Below are positions 1 through 8,081 of a stretch of DNA of 26,205 nt, piece after piece. The notes below the pieces were generated by a model that was not told where the DNA came from, did not search any database, and saw only the letters and a program-made list of their open reading frames with translations. The position numbers and the translations under genes were made by a program. Position 1 is the first letter of the stretch. The number at the start of each line of letters is the position of its first letter. Source of the stretch: Chara braunii (lineage: Eukaryota > Streptophyta > Charophyceae > Charales > Characeae); the NCBI GenBank assembly GCA_003427395.1, contig BFEA01000341.1:358075-384279 (forward strand), given 5' to 3'.

Positions 1-35
1 GTGTGTGTGTGTGTGTGTGTTGTGTGTTGTGTGTT
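1..35. repeat. (GT)n microsatellite
   Basis: The window opens in a GT dinucleotide run that decays into GTGTT variants. The left end may lie outside the window. Confidence 0.95.
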
Positions 36-662
36 CTCCTGTTCACTATACACACTCTACAACAAAAAAGCAGACAGTGCTAGTAGGACTTTCTCTGACT
101 CATCAAGAGGTTGAACCTCAACAGTCTCCCCAGAATGCACTTGAATGATGGATAAGGAAGGAGTCACCACATCGCCCAAGAGTTAGCGATACCTGTGAGA
201 AAAGTGGTCGACTTCACTCACACCAACCCTGCAATCCTAGCAGACTGTTGGTTCAAACCTCTCTGTGCGTGTGTTTTCAACTTTCACCACAACAGACCCT
301 GTTAGGCTGTTCCACCCAGATGAGTAGATCCAAAATTGTGTGTCTGCAGGTTCTGCGTTCCCGCAGTAGATCCAAACGATTCGCTCTGCGCTTCTGTTCA
401 AACATGGATGCTGGTCCATGCTTGTGCAATCACTACCGCAGTGTAAACTCACTCATGACACTGTCTACCACATTTTTATTCTCAGAATTTGTCTCCCCAC
501 AGCTCGTGCTTGTGCAATCATTCGTGCATTGTCAATCAAAGCACAACACCAACTTCAATGTCGCTCTCATCAGCGCTTCGGCTTCCATTATATGTTTCCT
601 CAGACATCAGGGGGATAGGTTTTCCTGATATGCATGCAGTGTAAACTGAGGCGCGCCATAGT
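36..662. other. Unassigned sequence, no gene seen
   Basis: Overlapping short frames on both strands (up to 126 codons) have no recognisable motif and disagree with each other, as expected of non-coding DNA. I see no long inverted or tandem repeat here. Confidence 0.5.
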
Positions 663-1127
663 TTAGGCATGCCAAATTTTCCCTCCGACATACCTGTGCG
701 GATATTCAAGAACGAGATGTCGTTTCGCCTCCTGTCCCCAATTAATTGGGTAATCTGCCTCTTTCAATTCAAACCTAGGTGAGCATTTCCTCCAACGTAT
801 GTGCGGCATTGTGAGCTGATCTTTTTCAAGTATTTGCCTTTCTCCCATGTCTTCCCCCACCTTCTGACATGAGGTTGCAATACATCGTGAATGCATTCGT
901 TTCAGGACTTTCAGCATACAAGTCAGCCGTCGCTTCCTAATCATGCACCAGTTCCGGTCACGGGAGGCTGTGTTATTCAGAAAAGCAGCGGTGTAGCCGC
1001 TAGGCGAATGAGTGTAATCTGCCGGTGTGGCACAGGCCGAAAAGGCATCCCCACGCAAAAAAGTTTGCTGTTCGCAAGACACATTTATCACTAACCCCGC
1101 ACAGTTAATCCCCTGGAAACAGGGCAA
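663..1127 (-). CDS. Unrecognised 154-codon reading frame
   Basis: An open frame of 154 codons runs on the minus strand from an ATG at 1127 to a stop at 663. I do not recognise the product. It is Cys-containing (about nine Cys, not in a clear zinc-finger spacing) and rich in Arg and Lys in its second half, with the C-terminal third (around ADYPINWGQEAKRH) looking the most protein-like. There is no signal peptide or membrane segment. No poly(T) tract or foldback element interrupts it, which is unusual for this window. It may be a remnant of a mobile-element protein, an exon of an unknown gene, or a chance frame. No splice sites or promoter were identified that would decide this. Confidence 0.2.
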   Translation of the reverse strand: MPCFQGINCAGLVINVSCEQQTFLRGDAFSACATPADYTHSPSGYTAAFLNNTASRDRNWCMIRKRRLTCMLKVLKRMHSRCIATSCQKVGEDMGERQILEKDQLTMPHIRWRKCSPRFELKEADYPINWGQEAKRHLVLEYPHRYVGGKIWHA

Positions 1128-1214
1128 TCAATGCTGGCAGGCCTTCTGATGTTCAGTGGGACGCTGGACCCGTTTTCTAGCAGGTGCTGCTCCCCACAAA
1201 TAGACCGGAGCACC

Positions 1215-1388
1215 TTAAACCACTAGTACCTTTGTCAGTGGGCCTCCGACCTTTCAGGAGGCCGAAATGAAACGACAGCCACCGATCAGATTTATCAATG
1301 GCAGCCGTTGTCGGGCCCGGCCTCCAAAAAGTTTGTGAGCTGGCTAAAACTTGTCGAAACCGGACGCCAAAGGTACTAGTGGTTTGAA
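1215..1388. mobile_element. T-element, copy 1 (TIR element, TTAAACCACYAGTACC ends)
   Basis: The ends are near-perfect inverted repeats: TTAAACCACTAGTACCTTTG at 1215-1234 and its complement at 1368-1388, differing at one position. The 174-bp body carries no reading frame of note. The same terminal sequence bounds the elements at 12311-12529 and 12981-13137. Those two copies carry TTAA at both outer ends, while here the right end reads TTGA, so a TTAA target duplication is possible but one end has mutated. It is a short non-autonomous element; no transposase is present in the window. Confidence 0.8.
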
Positions 1389-1424
1389 AAATATATATAT
1401 AATAATAATAATAAAAATAAAAAA
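1388..1424. repeat. (AT)n/(AAT)n microsatellite
   Basis: An ATATAT run passes into AAT repeats directly against the right end of the T-element. Confidence 0.9.
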
Positions 1425-1601
1425 TCATGAACCGGTTTGTTTCTGCCGTGCATTCGACAGAAAAAGGGTGGCTATGATAGATTGCGGTGCAGATGGCGTG
1501 CCAAAGTTGGTGTACATGGTCATCTGAAGCATGCAGCACGTCTTCTGTTCGTGGTGGGGGGGGGATTCCCGTTTTGGGAATCGTATGTACATGGATTATC
1601 T

Positions 1602-2034
1602 TCGACAGGCACGAAATCTCAATGGCTGCAAACCATAACACCAAATGGAAACAAGAAATATCCTCGACATGCACCAAATTTCAGTGGCTGCAGACCAGAA
1701 CACCAAATGGAAGCAAGAAAAAAAAAAACTACGTACTAGGAAAAAATTTCCAAAAAAAGAGAGAATCTTCAGAAAGTAGCTGAATCAAATCGTAGCTTTC
1801 TCATTAGCGTTGGTCGCAAATAAAGAACGTAGTTTTCAAAATCACCGCCAACCAAGCCCAAGTACGCGCAGCCTTTTATGGCATTTAGTTAGCTGCACAT
1901 ATTTATTTAATTACTACCAGGTTTCGTCTCCACGGCTCCCAGTTTCGGGAAGAGTCTGTACATGGATTATCCTTGGCACTGACGAAATCTCAGTGGCTGG
2001 AAACTATAATACCAAATGGAACAAGAAGAAAAAG
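1602..2034 (+). repeat. 62-bp tandem repeat, two adjacent copies plus one dispersed
   Basis: Copies start at 1602 and 1664, and a third homologous unit lies at about 1973-2034. The shared core reads AAATYTCARTGGCTG followed by an ACCAAATGGAA block and an A-rich end. A shared lead-in (GTACATGGATTAT) precedes the units at about 1587 and 1957, so the first and third units probably come from duplication of a larger segment. No protein is supported. Confidence 0.75.
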
Positions 2035-2140
2035 AACTATGTGCATTCTACATATAATATCCATCAAATACGCAAAACTTTAGGGCCCAGAAATCATAAG
2101 ACCCAATCGGAACAGAAAGAAAAACTATGGACACACATCC

Positions 2141-2233
2141 AAAACTATCAAGGCAAGGAACGGAGCTGAAAGCGACCTTGTGGACAGACCTCAAAAACTG
2201 TCAAGGCAAGGAAAGGAGCTGAAAAGCGACCTC
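2141..2233 (+). repeat. About 52-bp tandem duplication
   Basis: Two copies of a roughly 40-bp core (CAAGGCAAGGAAMGGAGCTG plus AAAGCGACCT) lie at 2141-2179 and 2193-2233. Confidence 0.8.
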
Positions 2234-2245
2234 GAACTTCTTTTG

Positions 2246-2932
2246 TATGGTACCTTTTTCATGTCCATTAAACTCCATTTATTTTTCATGTATATAGTCC
2301 TATTATAGGCTATTATCCATTTATACGGGAATCCAGATTGACTATTTTCTATCATGCCCGGAAGGTCATTGATGATATGCCTGGTTCAGATCAGCATGCG
2401 CTTGAAATCCTTTCCCTCCTGCTGCTTGCCAAAAGATGGATCATGCCACAAGTGGCCCTACAGGCCCCTACTGCACCACTCGCCAAACATCGACATTTTG
2501 AATGCATCGGGATGACTTCCAGGGTTGGATGCATTCAGAAAGTTGGCATTTGGTGAGCGGTGCTGTGAGGCACAAGGGCACAGCACCTCAGCAGCACCCG
2601 TGGTTAACCTTTTGGTCAGCTTCTGAGATACGCAGTCGAAAGGAAGACATGACCCGCACAAGAGTTTCCACTCTCAAGACTTTAGCCACACGACGACCAG
2701 GTAAGACTGGCCAGTGCACTTGGATTGCCAGGCATAACTGAACCCGAGGTAAGGCTCGTCAATGCACTCGATTGACCGGTCTGACTGGACCAAGTGTTGC
2801 ATATCAGTCACGTAGAGCCCTCGATACTGGTAGGGTGATGGTCCTGAGTGCTGGTCACACTGAGGTAGGATAGTAGGGACAGGGGGTGCGCTGGGAGTAT
2901 TAACGTGGGGATGGGTAGGGTAGGTGGCCTAT
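2246..2932. other. Unassigned sequence with one 48-bp direct repeat
   Basis: No gene is supported. A diverged direct repeat occurs at about 2700-2733 and 2748-2781 (GGTAAGRCT, then CARTGCACT, then GATTG). The short frames here are not coherent. Confidence 0.45.
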
Positions 2933-2933
2933 C

Positions 2934-3042
2934 CTGTCAGGACAACCACTGGCTGCCGCTACCAGCAATCACCGCGGGTCTGGTCCTTGGCCTCTACAAC
3001 ACCCTGGGCTTTAAAAAACCAAAACAAAACAAAACAAAAAAG
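2934..3042 (+). mobile_element. Family G retroposed repeat, copy 1, with (AAAAC)n tail
   Basis: This stretch matches 13540-13643 read on the minus strand. Both begin TGTCAGGAYAACCAMTGGCTG, contain GGCCTCYACAACA and CCTGGGCTT, and end in an A-rich tail, here (AAAAC)n. A dispersed sequence with a fixed 3' end and an A-rich tail suggests a SINE or the 3' end of a LINE. I could not identify A and B boxes with confidence, so which of the two remains open. Confidence 0.6.
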
Positions 3043-3122
3043 AAAATAGCAAACCCAGAATGGAAACGGAGCCAGGACCATAAGGGCCAGTTTAAAAAAA
3101 AAAAAAAAAAGAATAGCAAAAC
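3043..3122 (+). mobile_element. Very short retroposed insert with 17-nt poly(A) and target duplication
   Basis: About 39 bp of sequence followed by A17 is bracketed by AAAATAGCAAAC (3043-3054) and GAATAGCAAAAC (3111-3122). A poly(A) tail plus near-identical flanks is the signature of target-primed reverse transcription. The insert is too short to assign; it may be a severely 5'-truncated copy. Confidence 0.55.
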
Positions 3123-3455
3123 TGCACTTTGGGAAATTCATTCGTACAGACACACTTGCGAGTTACATAAAGGTGTGGGCACTCCTGCCTCCGGACAAAG
3201 ATTGGGCCAACCCTTGCAGACAGAGAAACAGCTGTGGCAGTTGGATCATCATCATTCCAATGGACCGATTGGAAAAGGGTGGGCACCCTGGCAAGCAGGG
3301 CAGTTGTAAAAGGTAGTGGCGGTCGCGCATAAGGGTTCTGCAGTGGAGGATTCTATGGTGGCCTCTGTGGCGGACGGATGACTCTTTTTCTTTTCTCTTT
3401 TTCCCAATTTGGCCCTTTCTATTCTGGGGGCCGTCAGTCCAGTTGCTTATCACCG
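3113..3455 (-). pseudogene. Decayed coding remnant with a CPAC motif, unidentified
   Basis: Reading the minus strand from about 3445 to 3113 gives a protein-like sequence with at least one frameshift, near 3250. The first part is hydrophilic and Lys/Glu/Thr-rich and leads into FYNCPACQGAHPFPIGPLE. After a one-base shift it continues as an SARVGPIFVRRQECPHLYV segment with CVC further on, ending at the insert at 3043-3122. The CxxC and later Cys/His residues could form a zinc-binding module, but the spacing fits no family I can name. Mobile-element protein or captured host gene are both possible. Confidence 0.3.
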
Positions 3456-3487
3456 ACAACGGCGACAAGTATGTTTGAGCAAAGACA

Positions 3488-4156
3488 GTGGAGGGAGAGG
3501 GGGAGGAGATGAGAGAAGAAGACCAGCCTAACCCTTGTGGCACTGGCCGCCTAAGCAAAGGGGGGCCTGCTTCTGAGCACCCCACCCCCAAATCTCTGCC
3601 CCTCTACGGTGAATTGTCCTACTGGTCGGGAGGCTTACTAGCAGCACCCAGGCACGAAGTCGCAGAAACTCCAGGGGGCAGAGCGCCGGGGGGGGGGGGA
3701 CGTTCAGGGCAGTCCCTGAGGCCGCTTGTCCAGTCCTTGGCTATTTCCCTGCCTGTCCGAGTCATACCTAGATCCTGCATGCAGCATATCCTGCTTCATG
3801 TCTCTTTGTATCCCTTTCCCAATCTCGATGAGCCCCCGGTCCCCAACTGGTCCTCTATAGCAATCTGCTGTTCTAAGCCTACCTTTGTGCTATCAGACCC
3901 ATCCTTCCCCTGCTGTTGGCTTTATGGGGGTCTTGATGTGTGTCCCTCCTACTGTATAAATGCAGCCTTAATCGAACTAGTTAGACATATTGATGGCCTC
4001 AGCGTTTTCCTTTTTTCCTTCCATACCTTCGATGCCTATTCCCCGCGACATCCTGCGTTTTGGTGTTTCTGCATGCAATCCCCCTCTAAGCTAGTCCCCC
4101 CCTATACAAACTGTGTCCCCCCCCCCTACCTTTCTACCCCCTACGCTCCCACCTAG
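3488..4156 (+). CDS. 222-codon frame of doubtful coding status
   Basis: This is the longest ATG-to-stop frame in the window (222 codons). The translation starts acidic, then is Gly/Pro/Ser-rich with a C-terminal half rich in Pro, Tyr, Cys and Phe. It crosses a poly(G) run at 3688-3699 and pyrimidine-rich DNA at 4080-4150 that by itself favours open frames. I see no domain, signal peptide or clear membrane segment. The opposite strand over 3700-3930 also reads as hydrophilic sequence with a single stop. I treat this as probably non-coding. Confidence 0.15.
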   Translation: MEGEGEEMREEDQPNPCGTGRLSKGGPASEHPTPKSLPLYGELSYWSGGLLAAPRHEVAETPGGRAPGGGGRSGQSLRPLVQSLAISLPVRVIPRSCMQHILLHVSLYPFPNLDEPPVPNWSSIAICCSKPTFVLSDPSFPCCWLYGGLDVCPSYCINAALIELVRHIDGLSVFLFSFHTFDAYSPRHPAFWCFCMQSPSKLVPPYTNCVPPPYLSTPYAPT

Positions 4157-4925
4157 TTGTTATGGCACAATCTAAAATTATCATATTTGCCCTTCTGCCC
4201 GTTCCACCTGTCTCTGGTACCTAGCTATAGTATAAATCGGTTGCTTTCACAGATGACTCTTATGGTCAGTCAGTTTTTTTGTTTGTTTGTTTTTTTGCGG
4301 TGGGGACGGGGGGGGGGGGCGATGACTCATATGGTCAGCCACTCGTCAATCACCATTCAGAAAACCACCGCCATCCGGATTCACACCAACACAGGAATGA
4401 ATCACAAGCCATCAGCTATCACTAGCCATCGCAGCAGCAAAGAACAGGACTTTCCACGGTGCATTTGACCCAAAGTAAACTGGACGAGATACGATTGGAC
4501 TGATCCAACAATCTGTATGCATGGGAACGATTTCCACCTCCAAATACATTTTACAGTGCTGCGTAATAGAGCGAGGCCCGATTTACAGCGGCGGTGTTGT
4601 TTTGTTGAGCCTGTCTCCGTTTTCTACACAAAAAGAAATCGAGTTTATCATCATCTGACAACTGCCGTCATTTTTCTCACGTGAATCTGACAGCACCGGC
4701 ACCGTCATCAGGGTGTAGGGTCATCGACAGTGGAGTGTGAACAGGAATTTTGTTGGATTTTCAAGAGTGGTGGGCCGAACCTACAAGTTTTCCCTGGCAC
4801 TAAGATCAAATGTAACTGCCCATGAAACACAGCAACATTCACCTCACATTTATATGATTGTGGAAGAGGAGTGGAACCACGACCCAGCCTTACCTGCATC
4901 TTCCCAGTGTGCCGACCGTGTTCAT
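4157..4925. other. Unassigned sequence with T- and G-homopolymers
   Basis: No gene is supported. The stretch holds a TTTG run followed by a 13-nt G run (about 4270-4319). Frames of 63-134 codons overlap on both strands without recognisable motifs. Confidence 0.45.
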
Positions 4926-5040
4926 GGGCCTCGCTCCACTACTCTCGACATCCACAAAAGACAAAAAATATGGCGGTGTATCTTTCCGTGTTCTAGTGGA
5001 GGATTGACTCTCCTTTTGCACATAGCAAGAGTAGTGGAGC
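4926..5040. mobile_element. Foldback element C, copy 1
   Basis: Family C is a 110-125-bp element whose arms read GGGCCTCGCTCCACTACTCT and the complement. The middle has GTGCAAAATGAGAATGAAT on one side and ACAAAAGACAAAAATCATGG on the other (either orientation). This copy has the left arm intact and a diverged right arm ending GTAGTGGAGC. No protein is encoded; the transcript would fold into a long hairpin. Confidence 0.8.
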
Positions 5041-5170
5041 TACATCAATGGCGAGATTGTATCTGTCAACCCCGACGGAAAGTAAAGGAGAAATATTCGG
5101 TCGAAATTGCTTTAAAAAAATCCGAATACCATTTTTTTTAATCAGGAAAATTGTCTCACACCCTTGACTC

Positions 5171-5271
5171 AGAGCTAGCTCAACTCAATGGTGTAGATGG
5201 GACAAGGCCCCAGGTCTGTATTTCTTTTTCTTTTTCTTTTTCTTTTTCTTTTCTTTTCTTTTCTTTTTTCA
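5171..5271 (+). mobile_element. tRNA-like SINE head with pyrimidine-rich tail
   Basis: An A box-like TAGCTCAACTCAATGG begins at 5176, followed by GATGGGACAAGGCCCC, which resembles the anticodon-arm region of the element at 5990. The sequence then enters (CTTTT)n at about 5219-5271 instead of a clear B box. It is probably a truncated relative of the 5990-6108 element. Confidence 0.45.
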
Positions 5272-5529
5272 GGCAATCTTTCTGTATGATCCAGCCACTC
5301 CGGCCAGGTTCATAACGGGGTTGCTATTGTAGTTACAGGCCGGAAACCGTGTCCAGCGTCCCTTACATCAGAAATGACCTTTCCTGTATGATCTGGGCAG
5401 ACCAGGTTCCTACCTCTCAGTCCAAGCTGTCCGGCAAAAACAAGGCGAAGGTAGAAAAACACAGCACAAACACACAATGTAACAACTCCAACCCCCTATC
5501 TACAAAGGCACCGAAAAGAGAAAGAGGCA

Positions 5530-5777
5530 GCATCAGGTTCATTGGTATACTAACTGAGCTAGCCCCGTCGGTTTCTCGATCGATTTGTGCGTGTCATGCT
5601 TTAGCAGAAGCCATGCTAATTGGTCTTCTCCGTGTCGTTCCAATTCAAACCACCAGTACCGCGGCATCAGGTTCATTGGTATACTAACTGAGCTAGCCAC
5701 CAGTTCATTGGTTTCTCGATCGATTTGTGCTGGTCTGGTCTTCTCCGTGCCGTTCCAATTTAAACCACCAGTACCTT
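5530..5777 (-). mobile_element. Tandem tRNA-like/U6 snRNA composite
   Basis: On the minus strand the unit reads: tRNA-like A box (GGCTAGCTCAGTTAGTATA, 5564-5546 and 5695-5677), a spacer, a T-arm/B box-like GGTACTGGTGGTTTGAATTG, then a U6 body. In the fuller copy (5645-5572) the U6 match includes TTGGAACGACACGGAGAAGA, TTAGCATGG, ATGACACGCACAAATCGA and GAGAAA, in canonical order with 4-base insertions in two places. The second U6 copy (about 5760-5712) is internally deleted. A-box to B-box spacing in the complete head is 44 nt, as in a tRNA. The two units follow directly, so the tRNA-like part and U6 part behave as one repeated element. Confidence 0.8.
5572..5645 (-). pseudogene. U6 snRNA-derived segment (fuller copy)
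   Basis: The match spans U6 from AATTGGAACGA through the ACAGAGA-box region (here ACGGAGA), the AGC-containing catalytic region (TTAGCATGG), a changed CCCCTGCGCAAGG segment (here CTTCTGCTAAAGC), and the ATGACACGCACAAATCGA 3' part. The changed catalytic segment and ACGGAGA box argue against function as U6. The 5' U6 stem-loop is missing and is replaced by a tRNA-like T arm. Confidence 0.85.
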
Positions 5778-5987
5778 TCCCCGCTTGAAAAATATTCCGC
5801 GGCGGTTAACACGGAAAGTCGGGGAAGGGAGCGGCCGGTCGCTACCAAACCGCCCAGGAAAAAAAGATGGTAAGAAAAAGCGACAATAGTCTCTATTGCC
5901 TTTTTTATTAAAAACGGACCGCTAGATCACTCGGACGACGTGCATCTCCCTGGGCCCCTGCAGTCACACAGCGTTGAAAACTAAACG

Positions 5988-6111
5988 TCGACCTAGCTCA
6001 ATGGAGCTAGTGGGACATGGTCCCTGGGAAAGGTGCTGGTGGTTTGAAGCTGCTTCCGGTAGCATAGCGAATTCTTTCTTTACTTTTTTCCTTTCCTTTC
6101 TTTACTTGGGA
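5988..6111 (+). mobile_element. tRNA-like SINE with pyrimidine-rich 3' part
   Basis: An A box-like TAGCTCAATGGAGCTAG starts at 5994 and a B box-like GGTTTGAAGC at 6041, 47 nt apart, so the head is tRNA-sized with a slightly enlarged D loop. Between them lie AGTGGGACATGGTCCCTGGG and AAAGGTGCTGGT. The first resembles the shared GTGGGACYTGGCCCC motif of foldback families A and B; the second resembles the T-element ends. After the head comes a CT-rich tract up to 6108. Confidence 0.6.
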
Positions 6112-6112
6112 G

Positions 6113-6285
6113 GCCTACCGGATTCTCTTCCACGATGAGATGAAGACTTGTGATTTCCGAGAACGGACACACCAGCAGCAGGACCTGGCCCTCAGGATCC
6201 TTCGCCTCAGGGAGGAGCAAGGTCACATCCCACGTACTCGTATCGTCTATCTTCATAGTCTACGGTTGAGAAATAAAGGATGCAG
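6113..6285 (+). CDS. Possible internal exon, 57 codons, unidentified
   Basis: A long pyrimidine tract (6076-6105) ends in an AG at 6111-6112, and a CAG|GTAACT donor-like site follows at 6283-6290. The frame between them is open throughout (phase 0 at 6113, next stop 6287). It encodes a charged, helix-like peptide with strings such as YRILFHDEMKTCDFRERT and LALRILRLREEQGH. Codon content looks more protein-like than neighbouring frames. I do not recognise the protein and see no partner exon nearby. The pyrimidine tract also belongs to the SINE before it, so the acceptor may be fortuitous. Confidence 0.3.
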
Positions 6286-6402
6286 GTAACTACCGTCAAG
6301 GACTCAGAGCTCCAGCCATGAACAGTCCTTTCACTTCGTTTGGATTCTTTCAATGAAGTCTAACAGTACTGCAAGCCTGTGACATGCTCGAAAGTGCCTA
6401 TT

Positions 6403-6524
6403 GGCCATCGCTCCACTACTTACCAAATGTTCAAAATGAGAATGAATCTTTCCTTGAACATGGAAGGATACACCGCCATATTTTGTTGTCTTTTGTGCAT
6501 GTGGTGAGTAGTGGAGCGAGACCC
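6403..6524. mobile_element. Foldback element C, copy 2
   Basis: The arms are GGCCATCGCTCCACTACT and AGTAGTGGAGCGAGACCC. The middle carries CAAAATGAGAATGAATCTTT, GAACATGGAAGGAT and ACACCGCCATATTTTG as in other copies. Confidence 0.8.
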
Positions 6525-6644
6525 ATTCTCTACCTTCCGCCCCGGAATAGAATGTCCGGTCACTGTTTTACCTGCAGCTTGCAATCTACATAGGCTATGT
6601 TCACACGACAGTTACGACTTCCACGAAGGAATTTGGTCCCATCT

Positions 6645-6736
6645 GTCGGTTTGATTGCATTCGGAAAGCCCAAGTGTGCTGGTCGTGGCAAGTATCGTCC
6701 TTGCCAAGGACCATCCAGTTGGTCTCTGTACATGGG
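6645..6736 (-). mobile_element. Family H repeat, copy 1 (contains a U6-like core)
   Basis: It matches 7684-7780 over its whole length. On the minus strand it begins TGTACAGAGA and includes GGCAAGGACGATACTTGCCA, then a block ending in GCAATCAAACCGAC. The first part corresponds to U6 from ACAGAGA to GCAAGGATGACAC, but it is more diverged here than in copy 2. Confidence 0.6.
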
Positions 6737-6980
6737 AATTTGATCCTATCTGTTGGCAGCCCGTAGGGGCTGCGTTTACCGTCCTTGATTTTTGTCGTTT
6801 TGTGTAGAGCAGTGTGGTGGTCGTTGGGCACATATCGGTAGGCGGGGAGCGTGATGGTAGTTGGGAATCTGGCAGGATTAAGAGAAAGGGGGTAAAGGGG
6901 TGGGGAATCAGTCTGGGACCGGAATTCCGCTGTTTGGGTCATCTGTGGGATTCGTGGATTGGATGTAACCTTCCCATCCC

Positions 6981-7080
6981 TCCGCCACTCAGGGAGAATG
7001 AATTTCCCACTAGAACCTGGGTAGATTCACTGCCATATTCTGTGTCTTTCGTACAAGTGGTCAGTAGTGGAGCGAGGTCC
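6981..7080. mobile_element. Foldback element C, copy 3 (left arm truncated)
   Basis: Interior GGGAGAATGAATTTCCCACT and the right arm CAGTAGTGGAGCGAGGTCC are recognisable. The left arm is largely lost, leaving TCCGCCACTC. Confidence 0.65.
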
Positions 7081-7139
7081 ATCATATGTCCTCGGTACAG
7101 CTGGCGGATGTATCTGGCCGCAGTCAACGTTCGGAATAT

Positions 7140-7220
7140 GATGACGTCACATCAGGTCACCAGAAAAAGAAAATTTTGTTTTTTTTCCTTTTCTTTCACT
7201 GGCGACCTGATGTTACGTTA
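7140..7220. repeat. Short inverted repeat around a T-rich loop
   Basis: ACATCAGGTCACCAG (7149-7163) pairs with CTGGCGACCTGATGT (7199-7213) with one mismatch, separated by an A-rich then T-rich loop. The left arm also contains TGACGTCA. Confidence 0.7.
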
Positions 7221-7278
7221 GCAAATGCGGTTGTTACATCAAATGCGGTTCTTACACCCCGGGGCCTTGTTACACCCT

Positions 7279-7410
7279 GGGGCCGGCCAAGTACCACTAA
7301 TAGCAGCGTTGAGGCTCGAATCTGGACTTCTTTGTGGAGATGCGCAGAAAATTGTGCTCGGTTTCAGCAGCTGCACATCTTCACAAACATGTCCAGATTC
7401 GGGCGCTCGT
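7279..7410. mobile_element. Foldback element A, copy 1
   Basis: Family A is a 150-175-bp foldback with ends GGGGCCRAGGTCCCACTAGC and inner arms containing GAATCTGGACG and the complement CGTCCAGATTC. The middle carries GAGATGCAGAAAA and TTTCCTGCACATCTC. This copy has the left end (GGCCAAGTACCACTAATAGC), both inner arms (7314-7327, 7391-7405) and the middle, but lacks the right outer end. Confidence 0.7.
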
Positions 7411-7570
7411 GATGTTTTTTTCTTTCTTCTTTGTTTCAATTTTATTTTAGACTTCATTTCACAATGGAGAAGGCATCAACGACCATCGTAGGAGCTTCTT
7501 CGTTGAAGGCACAATCTGCCTGTCGGATCCGGGGAGTGGACTTGACGTCATTGTATGCAGTCATTACGCC

Positions 7571-7616
7571 GGGGATGCATCTGGCTGCAGTCATGTCCAG
7601 AGGTGAGTGGAAAAAG
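7571..7616 (+). repeat. Family D arm fragment
   Basis: GATGCATCTGGCTGCAGTCA followed by TGTCCAGAGGTGAGTGGAAA resembles one arm of the inverted repeat at 23129-23325. A weaker match lies at 7105-7135. Confidence 0.45.
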
Positions 7617-7683
7617 ATTGTCCTCCAGCAACGGGTTGGTCGACACTGCGCGGGCTGCGAGCCGGCGTCCTCGCGGTATGTCA

Positions 7684-7780
7684 GTCGGTTTGATGCATTC
7701 GGAAAGCCAAGTGTAAGTGTGCTGGTCGTGGCAAGTATCGTCCTTGCCCAGGGGTCATCCTATTCTTCTCTGTACAGGGG
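7684..7780 (-). mobile_element. Family H repeat, copy 2 (U6-derived core clear)
   Basis: On the minus strand the first half reads TGTACAGAGAAGAATAGGAT then GACCCCTGGGCAAGGACGAT. This follows U6 from ATACAGAGAAGATTAGCATG through GCCCCTGCGCAAGGATGACA with scattered substitutions. The second half (CACGACCAGCACACTT and TGGCTTTCCGAATGCATC) is not U6 and is shared with 6645-6736. It is a dispersed repeat that incorporates a U6 segment. Confidence 0.7.
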
Positions 7781-7830
7781 CCAAGTGCCACTAGCAGCGT
7801 TGATTTTCCTCAACGCCCGAATAAAGGACG
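7777..7830. repeat. Solo family A left end with small hairpin
   Basis: GGGGCCAAGTGCCACTAGCA is followed by GCGTTGA-TTTTCC-TCAACGC, a 7-bp hairpin. It looks like a heavily deleted family A copy, and its right part serves as target for the U2 insertion that follows. Confidence 0.55.
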
Positions 7831-7873
7831 TGTTTTTTTTTTGTTTTTTTTTTCTTTTTTCTTTTTGTTTTTA

Positions 7874-7959
7874 GTGGCCCGATGGACCACAGATCAGAGA
7901 TTAAACTAATCAGAAGATATTACTGCACTTGATCTTAGCCAAAAGGCGGAGAAAGGTAT
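7874..7959 (-). pseudogene. U2 snRNA retrocopy, 3'-truncated
   Basis: The minus strand starts ATACCTTTCTCCGCCTTTTG at 7959 and continues GGCTAAGATCAAGTG, the stem II region and GTGGTCCATCGGGCCAC, about 86 nt of the U2 5' half. The branch-site recognition sequence GTAGTA is changed (GCAGTA), and the Sm site and stems III and IV are missing. An A-rich tail follows (T-rich at 7832-7873). The flanks AAAAACACCTCCT and AAAAACACGTCCT match at 12 of 13 positions, a target-site duplication. It is a retropseudogene, not a working U2 gene. Confidence 0.9.
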
Positions 7960-8081
7960 TCAGGAGGTGTTTTTGGAGGTGTGCGTTTGAGGAAACGTTT
8001 CTGCACATCTTTGGGACTTGGCCCCAGGTCGCGGGTCGTGGACAGTACAAGAGTGCTGGTCATGGAAAACGAGTGTGCTGC

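Noticed and set aside
3783-3835. U6-like stretch (TCTCTTTGTATC on the plus strand)
   Set aside because: Similarity to the complement of the ACAGAGA region is too short and broken to support.
3488-4156. Longest open frame in the window (222 codons) as a real gene
   Set aside because: Low-complexity composition, a poly(G) run and pyrimidine-rich DNA explain its openness. No domain was recognised. Kept only as a low-confidence entry.
7140-7152. CRE-type transcription factor site TGACGTCA
   Set aside because: It lies in the arm of an inverted repeat with no gene nearby; an 8-bp match is expected by chance at this scale.
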